Notes under the pieces: model-generated
What the model was told of the DNA's origin: nothing
Databases searched by the model: none
What the model saw: only the letters and a program-made list of their open reading frames with translations
Part shown: one piece after another, positions 8,019-15,657 of the stretch
Layout: the number at the start of each line of letters is the position of its first letter
How positions within the stretch are numbered: the first letter of the stretch is position 1
NCBI GenBank assembly: GCA_964607765.1
Contig: CAZSNT010000061.1
Span: forward strand, 1-50,183
From: CAZSNT01 sp964607765
GTDB lineage: Bacteria; Verrucomicrobiota; Lentisphaeria; Oligosphaerales; JABHEG01
Direction: 5' to 3'
Length of the DNA stretch: 50,183 bases
Program-made: the position numbers and the translations under genes

Positions 8019-8215
8019 GGGTGGAAGGCACGGTCAAGGAACGGCTGCCTAACACCATGTTCAGGGTAGAGCTGGAGAACGGACACGAGATCCTGGCTCA
8101 CATCAGCGGCAAGATGCGATTGCACTTCATACGCATTCTGCCCGGTGACACGGTGATCGTCGAGATGTCGCCTTACGATCTGACCAAAGGGCGTATCACG
8201 TACCGCAAAAGGTAG
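8000..8215 (+). CDS. infA: Translation initiation factor IF-1
   Basis: A 71-residue IF-1, the small OB-fold factor that occupies the ribosomal A site during initiation. The sequence is almost canonical: MAKDSIRVEGTVKERLPN, ELENGHEILAHISGKMR, and the ending DLTKGRITYRKR. The length is exactly that of the family. Its start lies 19 nt inside the end of map in another frame, so the two are probably cotranscribed and coupled. After it comes a 275-nt interval with a fresh promoter for the ribosomal genes. That interval also has a stem at 8240-8258 (CGCACGG/CCGTGTG) without a T-run. Confidence 0.97.
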   Translation: MAKDSIRVEGTVKERLPNTMFRVELENGHEILAHISGKMRLHFIRILPGDTVIVEMSPYDLTKGRITYRKR

Positions 8216-8355
8216 CAGTGTGTCCCGGCCCGGCAACCACGCACGGGCAGGCCGTGTGCATCAACCTGCACAGATCGTGCCCTGGGCCGCACTCCCGCCA
8301 GCTCCCTCCCGCCAGTGGCACCGTTTCTTTCCGCATTGTTTTTGGCTCTGCCTAT

Positions 8356-8383
8356 TTGACGAAGCCCTTGCCGCTTGTATAGT
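8356..8383 (+). promoter_or_regulatory. Sigma70 promoter for rpmJ-rpsM-rpsK-rpoA-rplQ
   Basis: TTGACG (8356-8361), a 16-nt spacer, TATAGT (8378-8383): 5/6 and 5/6 matches to the consensus. The predicted start is near 8390, giving a leader of about 100 nt before rpmJ. It is the best promoter I can see in the window and fits a highly expressed ribosomal operon. Confidence 0.72.
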
Positions 8384-8490
8384 ACAAATTCCTTTTCTTT
8401 GGGCACAACCTCTGTGCACGGTGCGTCACGCGCCTCGGGCAGCGGCACCCACAGCACAGGGCAATACAGCGCGGACAGGGCGTGGAGACT

Positions 8491-8604
8491 ATGAAAGTCA
8501 GAGCTTCCGTAAAAAGAATGTGCAACCACTGCAAGGTCATCAGGCGCCACGGCATCGTGCGCGTCATCTGCAAGAACCCCAGACACAAGCAGAAGCAAGG
8601 GTGA
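8491..8604 (+). CDS. rpmJ: 50S ribosomal protein L36 (zinc type)
   Basis: A 37-residue gene too short for most ORF lists. The start MKVRASVKRMC and the end NPRHKQKQG are the L36 signatures. Cys11, Cys14, Cys27 and His32 form the complete zinc ribbon (C+ type). It sits where L36 is expected, after infA and before rpsM, and is the first gene downstream of the 8356 promoter. The leader reads GGGCGTGGAGACT before the ATG, with GGAG as the ribosome site. Confidence 0.95.
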   Translation: MKVRASVKRMCNHCKVIRRHGIVRVICKNPRHKQKQG

Positions 8605-8731
8605 TTCGCTGCCCCGGTGTGTCGCCACGTAATGTGCGCGCCCGTCCGAAAAGTGAATTGGGGCAATAGAGCGGCCCGACAGCGCAGCCGAGAACCTGCA
8701 CAGCGCCATCGTATCAGGAGACAACTGACAG

Positions 8732-9136
8732 ATGCCAAGGATCATCGGAGTCGACATTCCTAACGACAAACGCGTGGATATCGCGCTGACATACATCTAT
8801 GGCATCGGCCGCAAACGCGCCGCCACTATCTGCCAGCGCACCCGGATCGATCCGGCCATCCTGGGTAAAGACCTCTCCGAAGCACACGTCGCAGCGATCG
8901 TCAAGATCCTGCAGGAAAGCTACACCGTCGAGGGAGATCTCAGGCGACAGGTCGCTCAGAATATCCAGCGCCTGACAGCAATCGGTTCTTACCGCGGACT
9001 GCGGCATCGGCGCGGACTGCCGGTGCGTGGACAGCGTACAAAGACAAACGCGCGGACTCGGAAGGGCTCCAAGAAGACAGTCGGAGCCATCCGCGACAAG
9101 ACAACCCGTAAACTCGCACGGGCAGCACAGGGATAA
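8732..9136 (+). CDS. rpsM: 30S ribosomal protein S13
   Basis: A 134-residue S13, which sits in the small-subunit head and contacts the P-site tRNA and intersubunit bridges. The start MPRIIGVDIPNDKRVDIALT and the helix-two-turn-helix YGIGRKRAATIC are typical. The basic tail has SYRGLRHRRGLPVRGQRTKT followed by NARTRKG, the universal S13 motif, and then extends slightly past the usual end (about 120-126 residues). AGGAG lies upstream. The gap to rpmJ is 127 nt and to rpsK 17 nt. Confidence 0.97.
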   Translation: MPRIIGVDIPNDKRVDIALTYIYGIGRKRAATICQRTRIDPAILGKDLSEAHVAAIVKILQESYTVEGDLRRQVAQNIQRLTAIGSYRGLRHRRGLPVRGQRTKTNARTRKGSKKTVGAIRDKTTRKLARAAQG

Positions 9137-9153
9137 TTACAGGAATACTTCCT

Positions 9154-9699
9154 ATGGCAGATGAGACCCCAAGCGCAGACGCGCCCGAAGTGACCCAACC
9201 CGCCCCGGCCGCTGCCGAGGCTGAACCGGCCGCCGCGCCGGCCGCAGAAGCACCGGAAGCAGCGCCGGCCGAGGCCGAGGCCGTGGCCGATACCGCGGAT
9301 ACCGCGGATGCCGCGGCTGAGCGCAGGGCGCCCCGGGGCAGGGGGCAGCGTTACGTGCCCAGCGGCATTGCGCACGTGAACGCCACATTCAACAACACAC
9401 GCGTCAGCATCACAGACCAGCACGGCAACGTGATCTCGTGGTCTTCCGGCGGGCGCATCGGATTCAAAGGATCGCGTAAGAGTACGTCCTACGTGGCACA
9501 GCAGGTGGGGGCAGACGCAGCCAAACGGGCCAATGCTCTGGGGATGAGAGAGGTGGAAGTGCGCCTGAAGGGCCCTGGAGCCGGCCGTGAGTCGGCCGCA
9601 CGTGGCATCGCAGCCGCAGGCCTGGAAATCGTCGTGCTCAAGGACGTAACCCCGATTCCGCACAACGGCTGCCGCCCCCCGAAAAGGCGGCGTGTCTGA
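9154..9699 (+). CDS. rpsK: 30S ribosomal protein S11 with long N-terminal extension
   Basis: The core S11 is clear from about residue 68: IAHVNATFNNTRVSITDQHG, WSSGGRIGFKGSRKSTSYVA, and the universal tail DVTPIPHNGCRPPKRRRV. It lines the platform of the 30S subunit. At 181 residues it is about 50 longer than usual. The extra is an N-terminal Ala/Glu/Pro-rich, acidic, low-complexity stretch (residues 1-58, e.g. PAAAEAEPAAAPAAEAPEAA) ending in a basic RRAPRGRGQR. No internal Met precedes the core, so the extension seems to be translated. The next gene is rpoA, not rpsD: rpsD is missing from its usual place. Confidence 0.95.
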   Translation: MADETPSADAPEVTQPAPAAAEAEPAAAPAAEAPEAAPAEAEAVADTADTADAAAERRAPRGRGQRYVPSGIAHVNATFNNTRVSITDQHGNVISWSSGGRIGFKGSRKSTSYVAQQVGADAAKRANALGMREVEVRLKGPGAGRESAARGIAAAGLEIVVLKDVTPIPHNGCRPPKRRRV

Positions 9700-9795
9700 A
9701 TGGCTTGGCTGATGCCGGCCAGAAACAGCCGTCTGCAGTCCATTGCCCAGTTACCCGGGTCCCTTTCGAACTGGTGAAGAAGGAGGAGGATAAGC

Positions 9796-10827
9796 ATGCC
9801 CGGCCTCGAAGATACGGTCTTCCATGAGTTCCAGATGCCGCGAAGCCTCTCGGTCGATACCAAGACGGCTACTCAGAATTACGCCCGAATCACCGCCGAG
9901 CCGTGGGAGAAGGGCTTTGGACACACCCTCGGTAACGCGCTTCGACGCGTGCTCCTCTCCTCAATGGGAGGCGTGGCAGTCTCGTCAATCCGGATCGATG
10001 GCGTGGCCCACGAATTCAGCCACCTCGACGACGTGATTGAAGATGTGACCGAAATTGTCCTCAACATCAAGAAACTCCGCCTCCACTCAGCCGGTGGCGA
10101 GTTCCCCAGAACCCTCGAGCTGTATGCCGACAAGGCGGGATCCGTGACTGCCGCCGCAGTGCGTGAAGACGGTGTTACCGACGTGCTGAACCCCGACTTG
10201 GTGATCTGCACTCTGGACCGGGACCGGCCGTTCCGCATGGAACTCGAAATCGACTACGGCAGAGGATATCGGCCGGCCGAAGAGAACAAGCGCGAAGACC
10301 ACCCGATTGGCGTTATCCCTGTCGACTGCCTCTTCAGCCCCATCGAACGCGTCCGCTACGACGTGCAGACATGCCGTGTGGAACAGCGCACGGATTACGA
10401 TAGCCTGGAACTGGAAGTGTGGACCGATGGCCGCGTCGACCCGCAGGATGCCGTGCGCCAGGCCGCGACGCTGCTGCAGCAGCATCTCTGCATCTTCGCC
10501 GCAACGGACGAGGAAGAGACCGTCATCGTTCAGATCACCAGCGCCGAGGAACAGGCGCTGCTGAAGAAGCTCTGCACCAGTGTCAATGAACTCGAGCTCT
10601 CCGTTCGCGCCATCAACTGCCTCAACACGGCGCAGATCAGGGTGATCGGGGAACTGGTCGAGAAGACAGAGAGCGAAATGCTCAAGTACCGCAACTTCGG
10701 CAAGAAGTCGCTGCAGGAGATCAAGCTCAAGCTCGCCGATATGGAACTCAGCCTCGGCATGGCGTTGAAGGATGAGATAAGGGCCGCCCTGCAGCACACC
10801 CTGGCAGACCAAGAGGGAAGCGACTGA
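9796..10827 (+). CDS. rpoA: RNA polymerase alpha subunit
   Basis: A 343-residue alpha subunit; its dimer nucleates RNA polymerase and its C-terminal domain binds promoter UP elements and activators. The N-terminal assembly domain shows the signature FGHTLGNALRRVLLSSMGG, then IDGVAHEFSHLDDVIEDVTE. After a linker the alpha-CTD is intact from about residue 265: LELSVRAINCLNTAQIRVIG and YRNFGKKSLQEIKLKL. The ribosome site is strong (GAAGGAGGAGGA upstream). The 96-nt gap after rpsK holds no rpsD remnant. The stop overlaps the rplQ start (ATGA). Confidence 0.98.
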   Translation: MPGLEDTVFHEFQMPRSLSVDTKTATQNYARITAEPWEKGFGHTLGNALRRVLLSSMGGVAVSSIRIDGVAHEFSHLDDVIEDVTEIVLNIKKLRLHSAGGEFPRTLELYADKAGSVTAAAVREDGVTDVLNPDLVICTLDRDRPFRMELEIDYGRGYRPAEENKREDHPIGVIPVDCLFSPIERVRYDVQTCRVEQRTDYDSLELEVWTDGRVDPQDAVRQAATLLQQHLCIFAATDEEETVIVQITSAEEQALLKKLCTSVNELELSVRAINCLNTAQIRVIGELVEKTESEMLKYRNFGKKSLQEIKLKLADMELSLGMALKDEIRAALQHTLADQEGSD

Positions 10828-11261
10828 TGCGTCACCGCAAATTCACGTTCAAAATCGGCCGGACGAGCGCTCATCGCCGCGCCATGCTCAGTAACGCCGT
10901 CTGCAGCCTTATCATGGCTGAGCGGATCGAGACCACCGTTGCCAAGGCAAAGCAGATCCGGCGTCTTGCCGAGAAGATGATCACCTTGGCCAAGCGCGGA
11001 ACGCTCCATGCACGGCGCCGAGCCATTGCAATACTGCGCCAGCCTGACGTTGTGGCTTACCTGTTCGGGGATCTGGTCGGGCGTTTTGAGAATCGCAACG
11101 GCGGGTACACGCGCATCGTGCGCCTGGGAAAGCGTGTCGGAGATGCCGCTGAGGTGTGTATCCTCGAGTTTGTCGAGGCAGCGACTGCTGACGACGCGGG
11201 CGAAACGGACGAGGCCGGTAGCTCGGAAGACGCCGAGACCGCTGCTCAGAAGGCTGAATAG
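10827..11261 (+). CDS. rplQ: 50S ribosomal protein L17
   Basis: A 144-residue L17, located near the peptide exit tunnel. The start MRHRKFTFKIGRTSAHRRAM and the segment GRFENRNGGYTRIVRLGKRV are diagnostic. After the usual end at about residue 115 comes an acidic Ala/Glu/Asp tail (DDAGETDEAGSSEDAETAAQ), a low-complexity extension like the one at the N-terminus of S11. It overlaps rpoA by one base and ends the ribosomal cluster; the next gene converges from the other strand 10 nt away. Confidence 0.96.
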   Translation: MRHRKFTFKIGRTSAHRRAMLSNAVCSLIMAERIETTVAKAKQIRRLAEKMITLAKRGTLHARRRAIAILRQPDVVAYLFGDLVGRFENRNGGYTRIVRLGKRVGDAAEVCILEFVEAATADDAGETDEAGSSEDAETAAQKAE

Positions 11262-11271
11262 GCCCGCTGCG

Positions 11272-12573
11272 CTACCAGCCGCCGAACAGATCTTCCCAGA
11301 ACCGGCTTGCGTCCGCGGCCAACTTTGGCGGAACCGTAGCGGGAAACGGCATCTCCGCAACGGTGCTCAGATGCCGCAGCAGGTCGGCAGAGGCTTCCAC
11401 CGTCCGTGCCATCAGCGGAACTGATACCCGACTCATGTCATCATCGGGACGGTGGTGGAAGAACCTGCCCGCTGTGCAGTTGTCCCGTCCCACGTAGACG
11501 CCAGGCGTCCCGGCCGCGACAAAGGGGAACAGGTCGGTGTAGGGAATGACCTCGGCCGACAGACAGCAGGGAAGCCCCGCCGCGTCGAACGTGGCCAGGA
11601 CCAGATCCGCCATCCCGGCCGGACCACAGCAGTCGAGAACTGTCCAGCCCAGATGGGACGCGTAGCTGTCGAAGTTGAGCACAAAACGCCCCTCCTCCAT
11701 CACCTCGCGTCGGTGCTCCCGGACGTACGATGCGCTGCCAATCGAAAGCTGTTCCTCAGCACCGAAACTGACCAAGCGAATCGTGCGCTGGCGAGGCCCG
11801 GTCGACAGCACGCGCGCCAGCTCCAGCAGCGCGGCCACACCCGACGCATTGTCGTCCGCTCCCACCGAGTTGGCCTGTGTGTCGTGGTGCCCACCCACAT
11901 ACAGAGTCCCCGCCTGCAAATCGCGGCCCGGCAACTCCGCGATCACGTTCTGCGACGTGCCGGGACGCATCCCGCCTCGAACCGTGAGTCTGGCCGACGT
12001 CGCGTCTTCCACCTTCCAACGCCACGCGTCCATGTACGCGACATTGACCGTCGGTCGCGCGCCCAACGACGCCGTGTAGGATGGAAACATGCCGTCCGCC
12101 AGTGGCGCAGAACCCGGATAGCGGACGTCCACAAACAACAGAAATGCCGGCTCCGCAGACATCAGACGCCGGTAGTGTTCTCGGGACTCGATGTGACAGC
12201 CAAGATGCACCACGGCCTTGCCGCGTAGATGGGAGAGATCGGCGAGGCGGTACTCCGCCGCTGCCTCAAAAAAGCACAGCGGCGCCTCGAGCGTCTCACC
12301 GTCCGTGCCCGGCGTGCTGCTGAACAGGGAGCAGGGGAACGAGACCCAGTCGCCGCCCAACTGTACCTGAAGGACTTCTTCCGTAACCGCACGTTCCCGT
12401 ACGGGAAACGTCTCCAGCGACGTTACAGCGCCGACACGCTCAAACTCGGCTTGGATGTAGGCGGCCGCCGCACTCTCCGCCGGCGAGCCGGCCAATCGCA
12501 CGCCGATCTCAGACGTCAGAACACGTAGGTGATGGTCCAGCCTCGCTTCGGATGCCGCAAGTGGCTCATGCAT
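11272..12573 (-). CDS. M28-family zinc peptidase
   Basis: A 433-residue di-zinc M28 peptidase (aminopeptidase type). Ligand motifs are in order: GGHHDT (His229), VGADDNASG (Asp241), FGAEEQ (Glu273 catalytic, Glu274 ligand), NFDSYA (Asp302) and FFHHRPDDD (His373 or His374). A PA-type insert is possible at about residues 75-190, before the catalytic core. No signal peptide or lipobox is visible, so it is probably cytoplasmic, unlike many exported M28 enzymes. It converges on rplQ with a 10-nt gap and is divergent from the glycosyltransferase. Substrate unknown. Confidence 0.9.
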   Translation of the reverse strand: MHEPLAASEARLDHHLRVLTSEIGVRLAGSPAESAAAAYIQAEFERVGAVTSLETFPVRERAVTEEVLQVQLGGDWVSFPCSLFSSTPGTDGETLEAPLCFFEAAAEYRLADLSHLRGKAVVHLGCHIESREHYRRLMSAEPAFLLFVDVRYPGSAPLADGMFPSYTASLGARPTVNVAYMDAWRWKVEDATSARLTVRGGMRPGTSQNVIAELPGRDLQAGTLYVGGHHDTQANSVGADDNASGVAALLELARVLSTGPRQRTIRLVSFGAEEQLSIGSASYVREHRREVMEEGRFVLNFDSYASHLGWTVLDCCGPAGMADLVLATFDAAGLPCCLSAEVIPYTDLFPFVAAGTPGVYVGRDNCTAGRFFHHRPDDDMSRVSVPLMARTVEASADLLRHLSTVAEMPFPATVPPKLAADASRFWEDLFGGW

Positions 12574-12706
12574 GATGTACGGGCCTCCTGGCCTTGCTCG
12601 GCCTCGTGGGATATCTTGACTGAATGCGTGGCGCCGACCTGGGAGCCGGCGGATCCATGTCCACCCCCAACAATAACCCGATAACCACAGACTGAAAACC
12701 TCGTAG

Positions 12707-13894
12707 ATGACTGCGAAGATCGCCTATCTCATGGGCGCCTATCCGCGCTGGAGCGAGACATTCCTGAGGCAGGATCTGGCCCTGCTCCTGGAGCTTGGTC
12801 TGCCCCTGCTCCCGCTGTGCCTGTTCCCCGGGGATGTTCCCGTGCAGCCGGCGTGGCCGTCGGTCACCTGTCTGGGGGCAGATGCCCGAGTCGAAACCAG
12901 CCCGATTCCTCCGCCTCGAAGTGGTCTGCTGGGCCGCCTGCCGCCAAAACTGCGGTCTCGCCTGTCCCTCCTCGCGCATCGACGACTGCTGCGGCGCTTG
13001 GACGCGGTCGTTGCACAGGAGAATGTCACACACGTCCATGCGGAATTCGCCGATCTGCCGGCCCTGCTCGCAGCGCACGTCAGCCGTCGCCGCGGAATGA
13101 CGTTCTCCGTCGGAGTCCATGCCAGGGATGTGCACGTGTGCAAGTTCGATCCCGTGACCGTGTTCGCCGGCGCGAGTTTCATCACTGCCTGCAACCGTGC
13201 AGCTCAGCGCCGACTGGAGGCGCTTTTTCCTCCCGCAGCAGCGCGGACGCATTGGATCCCGCACGGACTCGTGCTGGAGCAGTGGACGTTCGCGGAGCGG
13301 AGACCCGCGCCGACAGCAAGACTGGAAGCCCTCTTCATCGGACGACTTGTCCCCAAGAAGGGCGTGGATGATCTCCTGCGTGCCCTGCAGATGGCCAGGC
13401 AACGTGATGCCGAGTTGACACTGACTGTCGTCGGCACGGGGCCGGAGCAGCCCGCTCTCCAGGCGCTGGCCGACAGCCTCGGCGTCGCGGATCGGGTCAC
13501 GTGGCTTGGCGTCGTCCCGCGAGACCGGGTGCCCGAACTGCTCGCCAGTGCCGACTGCCTCGTTGTCCCCAGCGTCGTCGCGCCCGATGGCGATCAGGAC
13601 GGCGTGCCGAACGTCATGCTGGAAGCTATGGCCGCGGGTACGCCCGTGGTCGGAACCAGCGTGGGCGGACTGGGAGAAGTCCTGACGGACAGCACGGGCT
13701 GGGACTGCCGGCCCGGCAGCCCTCACGACTTGCTCGAAGCAATACTGCTCAGCCGCACCGACGGCGCTGCTGAGACCAAGCGGCGGAATGCCCGCAAAGT
13801 GATAGAAACCAAGTTCGATGCCCGCAAACTGGCCGGGCAGCGGGCCGAACTGCTCCTGCGCGAACTACAAGGAAGGGCTACACAGCTGATATGA
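12707..13894 (+). CDS. GT4-type glycosyltransferase
   Basis: A 395-residue GT-B fold transferase. The N-terminal half opens with KIAYLMGAYPRWSETFLRQD, the pattern of exopolysaccharide transferases such as the WcaL/AmsK type. The C-terminal Rossmann domain has FIGRLVPKKGVDDLLRAL, VVGTGPEQPALQ and the sugar-nucleotide motif EAMAAGTPVVGTSVGGLGE with the E-x7-E spacing. No membrane segment, so it acts on the cytoplasmic face. The start is ATG 12707 without a good Shine-Dalgarno. The end overlaps the flippase gene by 4 nt (ATGA), so the two are likely coupled and act on the same glycan. Donor and acceptor cannot be told. Confidence 0.88.
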   Translation: MTAKIAYLMGAYPRWSETFLRQDLALLLELGLPLLPLCLFPGDVPVQPAWPSVTCLGADARVETSPIPPPRSGLLGRLPPKLRSRLSLLAHRRLLRRLDAVVAQENVTHVHAEFADLPALLAAHVSRRRGMTFSVGVHARDVHVCKFDPVTVFAGASFITACNRAAQRRLEALFPPAAARTHWIPHGLVLEQWTFAERRPAPTARLEALFIGRLVPKKGVDDLLRALQMARQRDAELTLTVVGTGPEQPALQALADSLGVADRVTWLGVVPRDRVPELLASADCLVVPSVVAPDGDQDGVPNVMLEAMAAGTPVVGTSVGGLGEVLTDSTGWDCRPGSPHDLLEAILLSRTDGAAETKRRNARKVIETKFDARKLAGQRAELLLRELQGRATQLI

Positions 13895-15585
13895 AAAGCG
13901 AAACGGATCACCCCGCCAAAGCCTCTGTCGCCAAGCAGATCTTCTTCTCCCTGTTCGTCGTCGGCGTCTGCTGGATATTCCTGAAGCTCGGCGGACTTAT
14001 CGTCACGGTCGCAATCTCCCACACGTGGGACGCCGACGTGCCTGTCGTCTCTGCGTATGCCCTGCTCTTCCGACAGCTGATCATGATGTTCATCTACCCG
14101 TCCGTGCTCAAGATCTTCCTGCCCGCGTTCATCCCGCTGTACAACGAGATACGCAACCAGGACGGCGAAGAAGCCGCAACCGTCTTTGCGCGCGGCGTTC
14201 TTGAGATTGGGATGCTGGTGGGGTTCATCGTGTTCGGCGTGCTTTGGCTTTTCCCGGATGTCACCATCAGATTCATGGCCCCGGAGTTCTCCGAGGCACA
14301 GCACGTGGCCAGCGTCCGGATGATGCGGCAGATGGGGCCCGGAATCCTCTGCCTGCTGTTCGCTGAAATGTACCTGATCCTCTTCCACGCCGAGAAGCGG
14401 TTCGCGTTCCCACACGGTGCGGAAGCCGCGCAGAAGATCGTCTGGGGCGTCGGGATTCTGGCCACCGCCAAACTCCTCGGATGGGAGGGCCGGGCAATCG
14501 GTTTGACTTACACAGCCGCCTGCGCCCTGCAACTGACCGTCAACCTTGTCGGAATGAAACGCTCGTTCGGCTGGGTGTTCCAGGCAACGTCCCTCGGGAA
14601 GTGGATGCGGCGGTGGGGGAAGCGGGCCGGCGTCCTGGTGCTGCCACTCGTGGTCGGCATTCTGGCCGCCAGACTGCGGGACCTGCTGACCCTGCGTGTC
14701 CAGAGCCATCTCGACAGCGTGCGTTTCGTGAGTGTCGAATACGCCAGGCAGTTGACCAATCTCCCCATTGTGCTTATGGGGCAGATCGTCAGCATTGTCA
14801 TGCTCCCGCACCTCGCCTCAATCCTGCACTCCCACGGCAAGGAGGACCATCGCCTCACCCTCGAGAAGACTATCGAGACGCTGTCGCTGCTGTCCATCCC
14901 CATCGTTGCAGTCACCCTCGTCATGGCACCGGAGTTGGTTGCGTTTGTGTTCCTTCCGGCGGAATGGACGGGCGCGAACGCCGCTACTTGCGAGCAGGGC
15001 GCCCTCGCCGTGCGCATGATTGCTCTCGGTTTCACGTTCACTGTCCTGGAGAACATCCTGCTGCCCGGACTGTTCTCGATCAAGAGTATGTGGTGGCCTA
15101 TCCTCTGGGGGCTGGTGGCCAGTGCCTTCCAGATCCTGTGCCTGCTCGGCCTGGCCAGCGCCGAACTCGCCGCGGATTCCGCCGTCCTGGTTGCTGGTGT
15201 GGCCTTGGTCTACCCCCTCAGCCGTATTTTCAAGAACGGTATCCTGCTGTTCGTGCTCAGGCGAAAGACAGACATCTTCCACGGCTCAGAATTCCCGGTG
15301 TTCGTGGGAAAAATGCTGACGTTCGTGGTTGCGACCACGGCATGCACCTTCGCCGCACATCGCGTCACGGGGATCGTTCTCGGCGGAATCCCGGTGGGGA
15401 AGAGATTTCTCGTCTACAAACTGACTTTGGTCGCGCAACTCGCTCTGCCGAGTATCGCCGCGTTCTGCGTGTTCTTTGCTCTCGTCTGGTTCGGCGGCTA
15501 CCGCCAGCAGTTGACCGACCTCGTCAAAGCACTCCTTAAAAAACGCGGCAAGAAGAGCCAAGCCGCCGAGTCGGCTGGTGAGTAG
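13891..15585 (+). CDS. MurJ/MVF-type lipid-linked glycan flippase
   Basis: A 564-residue polytopic membrane protein with roughly 12-14 hydrophobic segments spread over its length. Features of the MurJ/MviN branch of the MOP superfamily are FIYPSVLKIFLPAFIPLYNE near the N-terminus, RQLTNLPIVLMGQIVSIVML in the middle, and LENILLPGLFSIKSMW. Charged residues within the membrane part fit a lipid II-like substrate. Sequence drift from canonical MurJ (for example, no clear GASxxxDAF opening) means it could be a second MurJ or a flippase for another polyprenyl-linked glycan. The coupled glycosyltransferase upstream supports the latter. The tail is basic (LLKKRGKKSQ). Confidence 0.8.
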   Translation: MKSETDHPAKASVAKQIFFSLFVVGVCWIFLKLGGLIVTVAISHTWDADVPVVSAYALLFRQLIMMFIYPSVLKIFLPAFIPLYNEIRNQDGEEAATVFARGVLEIGMLVGFIVFGVLWLFPDVTIRFMAPEFSEAQHVASVRMMRQMGPGILCLLFAEMYLILFHAEKRFAFPHGAEAAQKIVWGVGILATAKLLGWEGRAIGLTYTAACALQLTVNLVGMKRSFGWVFQATSLGKWMRRWGKRAGVLVLPLVVGILAARLRDLLTLRVQSHLDSVRFVSVEYARQLTNLPIVLMGQIVSIVMLPHLASILHSHGKEDHRLTLEKTIETLSLLSIPIVAVTLVMAPELVAFVFLPAEWTGANAATCEQGALAVRMIALGFTFTVLENILLPGLFSIKSMWWPILWGLVASAFQILCLLGLASAELAADSAVLVAGVALVYPLSRIFKNGILLFVLRRKTDIFHGSEFPVFVGKMLTFVVATTACTFAAHRVTGIVLGGIPVGKRFLVYKLTLVAQLALPSIAAFCVFFALVWFGGYRQQLTDLVKALLKKRGKKSQAAESAGE

Positions 15586-15657
15586 AGCGCCCGCCTACGG
15601 CCTCGCGCCGTGGGTGACGGAGATCAGTCCCGCGGCCCCGGACACGCCGCCCACGAT

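Noticed and set aside
9700..9795. Short ORF or rpsD remnant after rpsK
   Set aside because: The 25-codon frame beginning at 9700 shows no S4 similarity.
12566..14811. Minus-strand ORFs of 386 and 362 codons
   Set aside because: Antisense to the glycosyltransferase and flippase genes, whose family motifs are clear on the plus strand.
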